From the NCBI RefSeq assembly GCF_015277515.1, contig NZ_CP063767.1, positions 372,001 to 436,000 on the forward strand: a stretch of 64,000 nucleotides of DNA, written 5' to 3'. A model generated the notes under the pieces. The model did no database searches. It was not told the DNA's origin and saw only the letters and a program-made list of their open reading frames with translations. Of this stretch, positions 17,555 to 26,486 are shown one piece after another. A program made the position numbers and the translations under genes. This DNA comes from Thermophilibacter immobilis (GTDB lineage: Bacteria; Actinomycetota; Coriobacteriia; Coriobacteriales; Atopobiaceae). How positions within the stretch are numbered: the stretch's first letter is position 1; each line of letters starts with the position of its first letter.

Positions 17555-17803
17555 CCCGCGGGCATCGCGGTCTACGTGAGCGAGGCAGGACACTGTGGCT
17601 ACCCGAGCGAGTACCTCGTCGTCCAGACGTGGAACACGCAGCTCGCCCGCTCCCTGGGCGAGGCGATAGGCGACGAGCTCCTGGTCGCGGGCATGAGCGG
17701 CTGGTGCGCGCCCGCCCTGAGCTGCCATCGCTACCTCTATGCGACTGCCAGCTCGAACGCGATGAACGGGCGGGGCCCCACGGTGCGCGTGACCTACGTC
17801 TAG
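17555..17803 (+). pseudogene. GH3 catalytic-domain fragment
   Basis: The frame encodes YLVVQTWNTQLARSLGEAIG then DELLVAGMSGWCAPALSCHR. This corresponds to the segment of GH3 catalytic domains around the L-A-x2-x-G-x-x-x-G and W-x-x-P-A-x-x-x-H-R motif. Upstream and downstream GH3 parts are missing, and the fragment ends at an unrelated stop at 17803, 9 bp before the pyrE stop on the other strand. A decayed internal piece of a beta-glucosidase, the third GH3 locus in the window. Confidence 0.65.
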
Positions 17804-17812
17804 CTCGTACGC

Positions 17813-18475
17813 CTACCTCACGCCGTAGCGCTCGTAGTAGGTGTCGAGCGCGGCCCCGAGTTCGGGGGTGATGACGCTTCCGCCGAGGGCCTCCCTCACC
17901 TCGGCCATGCTCACGATCGAGGCCACGGGAAAGCCGTAGCGCTCCTGGATCTCCTGCTGGGCCGTGACGCGTCCGCCCTTGCCTACCTCCATGCGATCGA
18001 GCGAGACGATAAGTCCCTTGACCTCGACGCGTGCCGCGCCGGTCACGAGGGGGTAGGTCTCGTCGATGGATTTGCCTGAGGTGGTGACGTCCTCGATCAT
18101 GACCACGCGGTCCCCGTCGGCAAGGGGCGAGCCCAGAAAGCTTCCGGCGTCCGCCCCGTGATCCTTGGCCTCCTTGCGGTTGGCGCAGTAGCGGACCTCC
18201 TTGCCGTAGAGGTCGTGCAGAGCGATCGCACAGGACACGGCCAGGGGAATGCCCTTGTACGCAGGCCCGAAGAGCACGTCGAAGTCCAGGCCAAAGTTGT
18301 CATGGATGGCATGCGCGTAGTATTCGCCCAGTCGTTTGAGCTGCGAGCCGGTCACGTAGGCACCGGCGTTCATGAAGAACGGCGACGTGCGCCCGCTCTT
18401 GAGCGTGAAGCTTCCAAAGGTGAGGACGTTGGACTCGGCCATGAAGTCGATGAACGAACGCTGGTAGTCTTCCAT
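17813..18475 (-). CDS. pyrE: Orotate phosphoribosyltransferase
   Basis: A 220-residue type I phosphoribosyltransferase that makes orotidine 5'-phosphate from orotate and PRPP in pyrimidine synthesis. The PRPP motif reads RVVMIEDVTTSGKSIDE (about residues 120-136). FGSFTLKSGRTSPFFMNAG near the N-terminus and FGPAYKGIPLAV are orotate-binding segments of PyrE. The start at 18475 follows GAGAGGAGACCC; an upstream extension lacks family similarity. A TAGAAT -10-like box is visible on the minus strand near 18525. No other pyr gene is adjacent. Confidence 0.93.
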   Translation of the reverse strand: MEDYQRSFIDFMAESNVLTFGSFTLKSGRTSPFFMNAGAYVTGSQLKRLGEYYAHAIHDNFGLDFDVLFGPAYKGIPLAVSCAIALHDLYGKEVRYCANRKEAKDHGADAGSFLGSPLADGDRVVMIEDVTTSGKSIDETYPLVTGAARVEVKGLIVSLDRMEVGKGGRVTAQQEIQERYGFPVASIVSMAEVREALGGSVITPELGAALDTYYERYGVR

Positions 18476-18726
18476 GGGTCTCCTCTCGGCGCGTGCGCGT
18501 CGCTTGGTTTCATGACACGGTAATTCTAGCCGCAGGCGCGCTGCTAAGGCCCAAACTGCAGAAATGCGTCGCGTCGACGCCCGCCGCGGGGCCATCAAAG
18601 TCCCCGGCTCTTGCGGAAGAGAGCCAGGAGGAGCAACGTTCGTTGCGGTAGAGTGGGGCGGGATAAACTGCGGGCGGGGCGCACGACCTTTCAGATGCGC
18701 TTCTCCCTCGTACGAAGGGGCACCCT

Positions 18727-20130
18727 GTGGAACGCACCAGAATCGTGCAGCTCTATGCAGATATCGAGCAGCTCGGAGACACCGTCGTCACCGTGGCGGG
18801 CTGGGTCCGCTCGATTCGCGACATGAAGAACTTCGGCTTCGTTACTCTGAACGATGGCAGCTGCTTCAAGGACCTGCAGGTCGTCATGAACCGAGGCGCG
18901 CTCGGCAATTACGACGAGATCGCTGCCATGGGAGTGGGGTCAGCGCTCGTCTGCACGGGCACGCTCGCGCTCACGCCCGATCGCCCGCAGCCCTTCGAGC
19001 TGCAGGCGTCAAGCATCGTGATCGAGGGTGCCTCCGCCCCGGACTACCCCATGCAGAAGAAGCGCCAGACGCGCGAGTTCCTGCGCACCCAGCAGCATCT
19101 GCGCAGCCGTACCAACCTCTTCCGCGCGATCTTTCGCGTGCGCAGCGTCGCTGCCGCCGCGATTCATAGTTTCTTCCAGGAGCGCGGCTTCGTTTACGTG
19201 AACACCCCGATTATCACCACCTCGGATGCCGAGGGTGCGGGGGAGATGTTTCGCGTGACCACGCTCGACGTGGCCAATCCCCCGCTCCTTGAGGATGGCT
19301 CGGTCGACTGGTCCCAGGACTTCTTCGGCCAAGCCGCCAACCTCACCGTCTCGGGACAGCTCCAGGCCGAGAACTTCGCCCTCTCCTTTGGAGACGTCTA
19401 CACCTTTGGTCCGACCTTTCGCGCCGAGAACTCCAACACGCGTCGTCACGCCGCGGAGTTCTGGATGGTCGAGCCCGAGATGGCCTTCTGTGACCTTGCG
19501 GGGGATATGGACTGTGCCGAGGCCATGCTCAAGTATGTGATCGGCTCCGTGATGGACGCCTGCCCCGACGAGATGGCCTTCTTCAACAAGTTCGTCGACA
19601 AGGACCTCGTCGAGCGTCTGACACACGTGGTCACCTCGGACTTCGCACGCGTGAGCTACACCGAGGCCATCAAGATCTTGCAGGAGGCAGTCGACTCGGG
19701 CCACGACTTCGAGTATCCCGTGGACTGGGGATGCGACCTGCAGACCGAGCACGAGCGCTACCTCACCGAGGAGCACTTTGGCAAGCCGACCTTCGTCACG
19801 GACTACCCGGCCAAGATCAAGGCGTTCTACATGCGCCTCAACGACGACAAAAAGACCGTCGCCGCTGCCGACTGTCTGGTGCCCGGCATCGGCGAGATCA
19901 TCGGCGGCTCCCAGCGCGAGGAGCGCCTCGACGTGCTCGAGCGGCGCATCACCGAGCTGGGCATGAGCATCGACCAGTATCGTACCTATCTTGACCTGCG
20001 CCGCTATGGTGGCTGCCAGCACGCGGGCTTTGGCCTGGGCTTTGAGCGCCTGGTCATGTACCTCACGGGCGTGGACAACATCCGCGACGTCCTACCGCAC
20101 CCGCGCACCGTGGGCAGCGCCGACTTCTAG
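18727..20130 (+). CDS. asnS: Asparaginyl-tRNA synthetase
   Basis: A 467-residue class II aminoacyl-tRNA synthetase. The N-terminal OB anticodon-binding domain (about 1-115) has [19 protein letters not shown]. The catalytic core contains [20 protein letters not shown], then [20 protein letters not shown] (motif 2) and [15 protein letters not shown] (motif 3), and ends [14 protein letters not shown]. AsnRS-type signatures and absence of an AspRS insertion favour Asn over Asp. The start is GTG with AAGGGG upstream. A plausible -35/-10 pair (TTGCGG, TAAACT) lies around 18639-18665. Monocistronic, divergent from pyrE. Confidence 0.95.
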   Translation: MERTRIVQLYADIEQLGDTVVTVAGWVRSIRDMKNFGFVTLNDGSCFKDLQVVMNRGALGNYDEIAAMGVGSALVCTGTLALTPDRPQPFELQASSIVIEGASAPDYPMQKKRQTREFLRTQQHLRSRTNLFRAIFRVRSVAAAAIHSFFQERGFVYVNTPIITTSDAEGAGEMFRVTTLDVANPPLLEDGSVDWSQDFFGQAANLTVSGQLQAENFALSFGDVYTFGPTFRAENSNTRRHAAEFWMVEPEMAFCDLAGDMDCAEAMLKYVIGSVMDACPDEMAFFNKFVDKDLVERLTHVVTSDFARVSYTEAIKILQEAVDSGHDFEYPVDWGCDLQTEHERYLTEEHFGKPTFVTDYPAKIKAFYMRLNDDKKTVAAADCLVPGIGEIIGGSQREERLDVLERRITELGMSIDQYRTYLDLRRYGGCQHAGFGLGFERLVMYLTGVDNIRDVLPHPRTVGSADF

Positions 20131-20231
20131 GGGGACGGCCCCGGGCGGCGCGCTATCGTCGGGTACTCGGATTCGGGCGCTCGTGTTTGGGGTATCATCG
20201 CGGAATTGCGTTTCTGACGCGGGAGGGATTC

Positions 20232-20486
20232 ATGGGCTTTCACTGCTCGGATTGTGTGTACAGCTCCTTTGTCTTCCAGGAGGAGACCCGGACGTATCAG
20301 GGCGCGTGCAGTCGCGGCTACACGCTCACCGACCCGCGGGTTCGTCAGAGTCCCAAGAATCGCTTCGCGGTGCGTCCCGACCAGCTCGTTCCCACGATCG
20401 ATCCCTTTGGAAACGAGTATTTGCGCACGTCGAACGTTTGCCACCAGTTCCTGCGCCCCCAAGATGCTTCGGCCGAGGCTCGCTAG
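20232..20486 (+). CDS. Small cysteine-containing protein, unknown function
   Basis: An 84-residue protein starting MGFHCSDCVYSSFVF, with four cysteines: a C-x2-C pair near the start (5 and 8), one in GACSRGY and one in NVCHQF. That spacing could bind zinc or an iron-sulphur centre. No signal peptide or membrane helix. The start follows GGGAGGGATTC. I do not recognise the family. It is followed at once by a truncated secreted-protein remnant. Confidence 0.6.
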   Translation: MGFHCSDCVYSSFVFQEETRTYQGACSRGYTLTDPRVRQSPKNRFAVRPDQLVPTIDPFGNEYLRTSNVCHQFLRPQDASAEAR

Positions 20487-21337
20487 TCCCCTTGGTTGAA
20501 CCGTCCCCTCCCAACAGCGGTTTCCCACAGAAGCTCGCCTCGAACTTCGTGGGAACCTGGGAGATGTACTCCGCCACCTTTGAGGACGGCCCCGTCACGA
20601 ACGAGGACTACCAGGAGCTGACAGACTACGGCATGCACACGACGCTTGATCTTGACGATGACGGAGAGCTGCTCGTCGACACCTTTGGCAGCCAGCACTT
20701 CGGAACGTGGAAGATCAAGGACGAGCGCACCCTCTCGCTCACGATTGACGGCGATTCGGTCGACGCCCCGCTCGAGGACGGCATGCTGACCATCTCTTAC
20801 GACGGCGAGTCCATGGTCTTCGAGAAGACCGACGCCACGCCCAACATGGATCGAGACCCCTCGGAGAACGCGGGGGACTTCTCGGGCTTCGAGGACACTG
20901 AGGAGACCACAAGCACCACGGACGATACGTCCGATTTCTTCTCCGCTGAGACGGACTTCTATGTCAACAGCTATGTGTCTGACGTGACCGAAGACAGCCC
21001 CCTGAACGTCGTCGTGGCCGATGACGAGAACCTCTCCATCACGGTCTACGCTGTGGGCACGGACTACGAGGGCGACACGGGCTACCTCATGACGGTCGAG
21101 AACAAGACTGACGAGGACCTTGTGGTCCTGGGGACCAGCTTCACGGTCAACGGCGCCTCCGTCAGTGACGACTACGCAACGCTCGCTCGCCCCGTTCCCG
21201 CAGGGCAGACGCGCAAGGCGTTCCTCTTCTTTGACCAAGACGTCGCCACGGTATCCGAGGGCTCGACGTGCACGGGCATGATCGGCGCCTTCGACGCGAG
21301 CGACAACAACGCGGGAATCTACGACCTGAGCATCTAG
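20487..21337 (+). pseudogene. Secreted lipocalin-like protein lacking its signal region
   Basis: From about 20520 the frame encodes a beta-rich domain (FVGTWEMYSATFEDG, then FGTWKIKDERTLSLTIDG), a Ser/Thr/Asp-rich linker (about 20890-20945), and a second beta domain containing YVNSYVSDVTEDS and LMTVENKTDEDLVVLG. These acidic, two-domain proteins normally follow a signal peptide or lipobox, which is absent. No ATG with a ribosome site precedes the first domain; only TTG (20492), GTG (20549) and an internal ATG (20564) are available. It looks like a decapitated lipoprotein or surface protein fused to the end of the preceding gene. Some translation from an internal start cannot be excluded. Confidence 0.55.
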
Positions 21338-21417
21338 GCTGCGGTACCAGACGGTTATGATGGGGGCGGGACGCCAGGTGGCGCCCGCCCCTTCTCACAT
21401 ACCAATGAGGTGATTCC

Positions 21418-22395
21418 ATGTCAGACATCACGCGCGACCTGATCTTTCCCGCTCCCGTCTTTCACGAGAAAATCTGGGGAGGCCGTCGGCTTGCCACGGA
21501 CTTTGGCTACGAGATTCCCTTGGGCCCCATTGGGGAGTGCTGGGCGATAAGCGCGCATCCCAACGGCGACTGCGCCATCGACGGGGGAGCCTGGGACGGC
21601 CTTCTCCTCTCCGAGCTCTGGGACGCCCACCGCGAGCTCTTTGCCGGGGCTAAGGGGGACCGCTTCCCGTTGCTTATCAAGATCATCGACGCCAAGGAGG
21701 ACCTCTCGGTGCAGGTGCACCCCGATGACGCCTACGCCGCCGCGCACGAGAACGGATCTTTGGGCAAGCGCGAGTGCTGGTACGTGCTCGCGGCTGACGA
21801 GGGTGCCACGATTGTGGCGGGCCAGCACGCGCACGACCGTGCGGAGTTCAAGCAGATGGTCGACGAGGGACGCTGGGACGACCTGCTCAACAAGGTGCCC
21901 TGTCACGTCGGCGACTTCTTCCCCATCGAGCCGGGCACGATTCACGCGATTCAGGGCGGCACGATGGTCCTCGAGACCCAGCAGTCCTCGGATGTGACCT
22001 ATCGCGTCTATGACTACGACCGCGTGGGGACCGACGGCAAGCCGCGCGACCTGCACCTCGCGCAGTCTCTGGACGTCACGGACTATGACCAGCAGATTCC
22101 GACCTCGGGCGCGGTGACGGCCCCCGAGATCGATGGCGTGACGAAGCTCATGAGCTGCCCCAGCTTCGTGGTCGAGCGCGTTCGCGTTGCGGGCCCGAAG
22201 ACCCTTGAGCAGCCATGGCCGTTTGTCTGCGCGAGCGTCATCGAGGGCGAGGGTACGGCCGTAGTCGAGGCGGCAGGCGTGACGCACGAGGTCGCGCGCG
22301 GCACGCACTTCCTCGCGCCCTCCGCGTGCGGTCAGCTGACGCTCACGGGTGCCATGACCCTCGTCATCTCCCACCTGCCCGATTCCGCCCTTTAG
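21418..22395 (+). CDS. manA: Mannose-6-phosphate isomerase, class I
   Basis: A 325-residue cupin enzyme interconverting mannose 6-phosphate and fructose 6-phosphate. Zinc ligands are visible in LSVQVHPDD, GKRECWYVL and EPGTIHAI, with WGGRRL near the N-terminus. The length fits the short Gram-positive ManA type. An ATTGAGGTGATTCC leader supplies the ribosome site. It stands alone and ends before a bidirectional terminator shared with mscL. It links mannose uptake to glycolysis and to GDP-mannose supply for surface glycans. Confidence 0.93.
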   Translation: MSDITRDLIFPAPVFHEKIWGGRRLATDFGYEIPLGPIGECWAISAHPNGDCAIDGGAWDGLLLSELWDAHRELFAGAKGDRFPLLIKIIDAKEDLSVQVHPDDAYAAAHENGSLGKRECWYVLAADEGATIVAGQHAHDRAEFKQMVDEGRWDDLLNKVPCHVGDFFPIEPGTIHAIQGGTMVLETQQSSDVTYRVYDYDRVGTDGKPRDLHLAQSLDVTDYDQQIPTSGAVTAPEIDGVTKLMSCPSFVVERVRVAGPKTLEQPWPFVCASVIEGEGTAVVEAAGVTHEVARGTHFLAPSACGQLTLTGAMTLVISHLPDSAL

Positions 22396-22443
22396 GGCCT
22401 GGGCTCGCGGGGCGGCCGCTCCCGCGCAGGACGATCAAAAGAG

Positions 22444-22472
22444 CCGCAGGCAGACGACGTGTCTGCCTGCGG
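22444..22472. terminator. Bidirectional intrinsic terminator between manA and mscL
   Basis: CCGCAGGCAGAC and GTCTGCCTGCGG form a perfect 12-bp stem with a GACGT loop. TTCTT follows on the plus strand, and AAAAGAG precedes it, giving CTCTTTT on the minus strand. It serves the convergent manA and mscL genes. Confidence 0.85.
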
Positions 22473-22517
22473 TTCTTGGCTAAGGACCTTGCGGCGAACC
22501 CAATCCCCCCAAAGGGT

Positions 22518-22937
22518 CTAGGCGTGGAGCTCGGAGCCGCAGTGCGGGCAGCGCTTGGCGCCGGCCTTGACCTCCTCGAGGCAGAACGGGCAGGTGGGGG
22601 CAGGCTCCTCGACGGGCTCGGCCGCGCCCTTGTGGGAGAGCGAGTCCATCTTGTCGCGCATGGTGTTGATTGCCTTGATCATGCAGAAGACCACGAGTGC
22701 GATAATCAGGAAGTTGACTATCTGGGAAAGGAAGTTGCCTATGTTCATGCCAAAGAACACCAGGTCGGGGGCGAGCTCCCCGCCACCGGTTATGGTGGCT
22801 ATGAGCGGTGTAATGATGTCGCCCACGAGTGAGTTCACGATGCTTGTGAAGGCGCCGCCGATGATGATGCCGACGGCCATGTCCATGACGTTGCCGCGAG
22901 CGATAAACTCCTTGAACTCATTCATAAAAGACTTCAT
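22518..22937 (-). CDS. mscL: Large-conductance mechanosensitive channel with C-terminal zinc ribbon
   Basis: A 139-residue channel that opens under hypo-osmotic stress. The N-terminal helix and first membrane segment read FKEFIARGNVMDMAVGIIIG, matching MscL, and the second membrane segment (about 68-92) is QIVNFLIIALVVFCMIKAI. Residues 1-105 are ordinary MscL. The last 25 residues add C116-x2-C119-x10-C130-x2-C133, a zinc-ribbon pattern, replacing the usual amphipathic C-terminal helix bundle. The tail may assemble the pentamer through metal or sense redox/metal state. That is inference. RBS GGGTTCTC is weak; the start is set by family similarity. Confidence 0.92.
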   Translation of the reverse strand: MKSFMNEFKEFIARGNVMDMAVGIIIGGAFTSIVNSLVGDIITPLIATITGGGELAPDLVFFGMNIGNFLSQIVNFLIIALVVFCMIKAINTMRDKMDSLSHKGAAEPVEEPAPTCPFCLEEVKAGAKRCPHCGSELHA

Positions 22938-23021
22938 GCGAGAACCCTTCTTGAAACCAGTTGCGAGCCCGTGCGGGCGCGGACGAGACGCACCAACTAT
23001 AGCGCCTGCGCAACGCCTCGG

Positions 23022-23495
23022 CTAGCGCGGTGATCTGCCCCGGCCCAACTCGTCGGTGTCGAGCAGCACCGTGAAGGGCCCGTCGTTGACCAGGCTCACC
23101 TGCATGTGCGCGCCAAAGACGCCACGTCCCGCGCGCTCGCTGCCGAGCGTCTCCTCGGCGAGCTCGCAGAACCGCTCGTAGAGGTGGCGCGCCAGCTCGG
23201 GCTCGGCAGCGCCGGTAAACGACGGACGCAGGCCGCGTCGGGCGTCGGCGAAGAGCGTGAACTGGCTCACCACGAGCACCTCGCCTTCCGTGTCCAGAAG
23301 CGAGCGATTGATCCTGCCGTCCCCGTCGGCACAGATGCGCAGGTGGGCGACCTTGTCCCACAGCCGGCGCGTGAGGGCCTCGTCGTCGGTGGGAGCCACG
23401 CCCAGAAGCACGAGGTAGCCTGCGCCGCAGCTGCCCACGACCTTGCCGTCCACCTCGGCCCGCGCCTCTTCGACGCGCTGGATGAGCGCGCGCAC
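23022..23495 (-). CDS. dtd: D-aminoacyl-tRNA deacylase
   Basis: A 157-residue enzyme that hydrolyses D-aminoacyl-tRNA (and Gly-tRNA-Ala mischarges) to protect translation. It begins with MRALIQRVEEARAEVDGK and has the two catalytic signatures VSQFTLFAD (about 78-86) and VNDGPFTVLLDT (near the end). The start is GTG at 23493-23495, one base after the stop of the M32 peptidase gene, so the two are translationally coupled; its ribosome site lies inside the upstream gene. Confidence 0.92.
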   Translation of the reverse strand: MRALIQRVEEARAEVDGKVVGSCGAGYLVLLGVAPTDDEALTRRLWDKVAHLRICADGDGRINRSLLDTEGEVLVVSQFTLFADARRGLRPSFTGAAEPELARHLYERFCELAEETLGSERAGRGVFGAHMQVSLVNDGPFTVLLDTDELGRGRSPR

Positions 23496-23496
23496 C

Positions 23497-25050
23497 CTAC
23501 GCCCCCAGGCGGTAGAGCGCCGTGAACTTCTCGGTCAGGTAGTCGGTGTAGCAGGTCGCCGAGAAGGGCTCGCCGCAGGCCGCCTCGATGAGCTCGCCGG
23601 AGTCCTTGGAGCGCCCCCAGCGCCAGATGCGCTCGCCCAGCCAGCCGCGCACGGGCGCGAGGTCGCCCGAGGCGCAGACGGCGTCGAAGTCCATGCCGCC
23701 CGCGACCATCGCGGCCTTGATCTGCGCCCCAAAGGCGCTGCCCAGGGCGTAGGTGGGAAAGTAGCCAAAGCTGCCGTCGGACCAGTGGGTGTCCTGCAGG
23801 GCGCCGCGCGCGTCATCGGGCACCGTGACGCCCAGGTACCGCTGGTACTTCTCGGCCCACAGGCCCGGCACGTCGGCGGCCGTGGCCTCGCCCGAGAAGA
23901 GCAGCTGCTCGATCTCGTAGCGCACGATGATGTGCAGGGGATAGGTGAGCTCGTCGGCGTCGCAGCGAATGAGGCCCGGCTCCGCGCAGTTCTCGGCGAG
24001 GTAGAGCTGGTGGGCCGTCACGCGCGAGAGCTGCCCGGGGAAGCGCGCCCGCATGACCTCGAGCAGCGGCTCGGCGAAGGCCTCCGAGCGGCCCACGATG
24101 TTCTCGAAGAAGCGGGACTGGGCCTCGTGCATGCCCATTGACGTGCCACCCTTGAGCGAGGTGAAGCGATAGGAGGGATCGACCCCCTGCTCGTAGAGGG
24201 TGTGGCCGCCCTCGTGCAGCATCGAGAAGACGTTGGAGAGGACGTTTTGGGGGTAGACGTGGCTGGCGATAAGAACGAATCCCGTGGACGGCCCGCCCGT
24301 GAAGGGGTGCTCCGTGCGCCCGAGCCACAGGGCGTCCTCGTCGACGCCCTCGAGGCGCATGAGATCGTGGGCGAGCGCCCACTGGCGCTCCTCGTCGTAG
24401 CTCCCGTCCATGCAGGCGTGGCTGGGCTTGCGACGGCTGGCCATGCAGTCGGCCAGAAGCGGCACGACGCAGTCCTTGACCTGGTCGAAGAAGCGGTCAT
24501 AGAAGGCGCGGTCGCTGCCCCACTCGTTCTCGTTGAGCCAGACGTCGTAGGGGTCGGCCTGGGCGTCTCGCGCGCCCGCCATGGAGCGCAGGGCGCCCAC
24601 GATGCGGTCGAGGTAGGGCTCGAAGCTCGCCCAGTCGTCGGCCGCCTTGGCGCGGCGCCAGACGTCGTTGGCCTCGCAGGTGAGACGGCTGAAGGCGGCC
24701 TGCTCGGCGGCTGGCACGTCCAGCAGGGACGCCCGGTCGCGGCGCAGGATCTTGATCTGGGCCAGGTGCGTGTCCCCCAGAAGCTCGGGGCACTGCTCGA
24801 GACGGTCGAGCAGGCGTCCCACCGCAGGCTCGCAGAGCGTCTCCACACGGGTCTGCTCGAGGGTGGCCATGGCCTCGCCGCGCTCCTCGGTGGCGCGCAC
24901 CGGATCGATCACGGGTCCCAGGGAGCCTATCTCGTCAAGGGCGTAGCGCAGCGAGAAGAGCGTGCGCTCGAGGTCGTCGAGCGCCTCCATGTCGGCTCGC
25001 GGGTTGGCGAGGGCCGCGTTGAGCTGCTGCGTATCGGATGTGTCTGGCAT
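23497..25050 (-). CDS. M32-family metallocarboxypeptidase
   Basis: A 517-residue carboxypeptidase of the thermostable carboxypeptidase 1 (Taq) family, which trims C-terminal residues from cytosolic peptides. The zinc motif HEGGH lies in SMLHEGGHTLYEQG (about residues 267-280), and family segments SHACMDGSYDEERQ-like and FGYFPTYALGSAFGAQI are present. Length fits M32 (about 500). The start is chosen at MPDTSD after CAGGAGGGACC. It heads a two-gene unit with dtd. Confidence 0.92.
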   Translation of the reverse strand: MPDTSDTQQLNAALANPRADMEALDDLERTLFSLRYALDEIGSLGPVIDPVRATEERGEAMATLEQTRVETLCEPAVGRLLDRLEQCPELLGDTHLAQIKILRRDRASLLDVPAAEQAAFSRLTCEANDVWRRAKAADDWASFEPYLDRIVGALRSMAGARDAQADPYDVWLNENEWGSDRAFYDRFFDQVKDCVVPLLADCMASRRKPSHACMDGSYDEERQWALAHDLMRLEGVDEDALWLGRTEHPFTGGPSTGFVLIASHVYPQNVLSNVFSMLHEGGHTLYEQGVDPSYRFTSLKGGTSMGMHEAQSRFFENIVGRSEAFAEPLLEVMRARFPGQLSRVTAHQLYLAENCAEPGLIRCDADELTYPLHIIVRYEIEQLLFSGEATAADVPGLWAEKYQRYLGVTVPDDARGALQDTHWSDGSFGYFPTYALGSAFGAQIKAAMVAGGMDFDAVCASGDLAPVRGWLGERIWRWGRSKDSGELIEAACGEPFSATCYTDYLTEKFTALYRLGA

Positions 25051-25240
25051 GGTCCCTCCTGCAGAAAGGCGATGTTCGCATGACCCAAAGTGTACCTCGC
25101 CCGGCCCCCTGACCGACCGCTTGGGCCGCTCGGGGCACATTCTGCGCAAAGGACGCGTACCTTGCGTGCGCCAGACCGTATCATCAGGAAATGCGGATAC
25201 GAAGAGCGGGCTACGGGCCCGCTCGCTAGGGAGGGCTTCC

Positions 25241-26191
25241 ATGGACAGGGTACTGGGCATCGACGTGGGCGGCACGAGCATCAAGGTTGGTCTCTTCACC
25301 CCGGAGGGGGAGCTTCTTGAGGAGCGCAAGATCCCCACGCCTGCCCTGGTGGGACAGGTGGCCTACGACGTGGTCACGGACGGCATCACCCGCGTCCTTA
25401 CGGCCCATGACAGCGTGCCGAACGACGTGATCGCCTGCGGGCTGGACATTCCCGGGCCCGTGGCCGACGACGGCACCGTGGGCTTTCTGCCCAACATCGA
25501 GCTCGACCCCGAGGGGCTCGTCGGGGCGATAAGCGCCGTCTTCTCGCATGCGACGGTGGCCTTCGTCAACGACGCGAACGCGGCCGCGCTCGGCGAGATG
25601 TGGGCCGGCGTGGCGCACGGGACGTCGAGCTTTGTGTTCATCGCGCTCGGCACCGGCGTGGGGGCCGGCGTCGTGGCCAACGGACGACTGATCGCGGGTG
25701 CCTTTGGTGCCGGCGGGGAGGTCGGCCACATTACGGTTAACAAGGACGAGACGCTCGTCTGCGGCTGCGGCCGGCGCGGCTGCTTGGAGCAGTACGCCTC
25801 CGCCAAGGGCATCGTGCGCCTCTACCTCGCGGAGTGCGAGCGTCGTGGGGTCACGCCGGTCCCCATCGAGCACGCCACGGACACCCTCTCGGTCTTTCGC
25901 GCCCTAGCCGCGGGCGACGACTGCGCCAAGCTGGCCGTAGACCAGATGTGCGAGTACCTCGCTCTCGCCATGTCCCAGATATCGTGCGTGGTCGACCCGG
26001 CGATGTATCTGATCGGCGGCGGGGTGGCCGGGGCGTTTGCCACCTTCGCGCCGGCGCTGCGCGCGCGCTTCTTGGCGCGCGCCCTGCCCACCTGCAGGGG
26101 CGTGCGCATCGAGGCGGCGAGCCTGGGCAACCAGGCTGCGATGTACGGCTGCGCCTACGAGGCCCTGCGCCTGCACGGGGAGCTCTCGTAG
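25241..26191 (+). CDS. ROK-family sugar kinase (glucokinase-like)
   Basis: A 316-residue kinase. The phosphate-1 motif is GIDVGGTSIKVGLF. The catalytic Asp lies in VNDANAAALGE, the glycine-rich ALGTGVGAG follows, and the ROK zinc site is CGCGRRGCLEQYAS. Lack of a helix-turn-helix at the N-terminus separates it from ROK repressors. It most resembles actinobacterial and Firmicutes glucokinases, but ROK kinases also take mannose, fructose or N-acetylhexosamines, so the substrate is open. GGGAGGGCTTCC precedes the ATG. Confidence 0.87.
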   Translation: MDRVLGIDVGGTSIKVGLFTPEGELLEERKIPTPALVGQVAYDVVTDGITRVLTAHDSVPNDVIACGLDIPGPVADDGTVGFLPNIELDPEGLVGAISAVFSHATVAFVNDANAAALGEMWAGVAHGTSSFVFIALGTGVGAGVVANGRLIAGAFGAGGEVGHITVNKDETLVCGCGRRGCLEQYASAKGIVRLYLAECERRGVTPVPIEHATDTLSVFRALAAGDDCAKLAVDQMCEYLALAMSQISCVVDPAMYLIGGGVAGAFATFAPALRARFLARALPTCRGVRIEAASLGNQAAMYGCAYEALRLHGELS

Positions 26192-26230
26192 CGCGACGAT
26201 GCGCTTCGTTCCGAGACGTCACGCCGCATG

Positions 26231-26270
26231 TGCCCCCATCGAGTCCCCTCGGTGGGGGCATTTCGATTTG
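26231..26270 (+). terminator. Intrinsic terminator after the ROK kinase
   Basis: TGCCCCCATCGAG (26231-26243) and CTCGGTGGGGGCA (26248-26260) pair with one mismatch around TCCC, followed by TTTCGATTT. Confidence 0.8.
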
Positions 26271-26348
26271 CGTCGTTTTTTCACAAGGGAAAGCATGTAA
26301 AAGCAGGTAGAGCTACGAACTTGTATGGTCCTGCCAAAAAACATACTT

Positions 26349-26377
26349 TTGTTTTCTTACTAAATTTTTTGTATACT
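26349..26377 (+). promoter_or_regulatory. Sigma-A type promoter of the fructose operon
   Basis: TTGTTT (26349-26354) and TATACT (26372-26377) are separated by 17 bp in an AT-rich block that contrasts with the GC-rich surroundings. It lies 110 bp before fruA. Confidence 0.65.
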
Positions 26378-26403
26378 TATGAAAAGGTACTTCTTCTCGT
26401 GTT

Positions 26404-26417
26404 ATATTCATGAATAT
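26404..26417. promoter_or_regulatory. Palindromic operator candidate of the fructose operon
   Basis: ATATTCATGAATAT is a perfect 14-bp palindrome about 27 bp downstream of the -10 box, a repressor position. The DeoR-type gene at 29102-29905, at the end of the same operon, is the natural candidate to bind here or nearby. Confidence 0.5.
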
Positions 26418-26486
26418 TGTGAGGGCTTACCATGGAGCGCTCACACGAAACGGTGCCATCGGGCACCCAGGCGAAAGGAGTGACAG

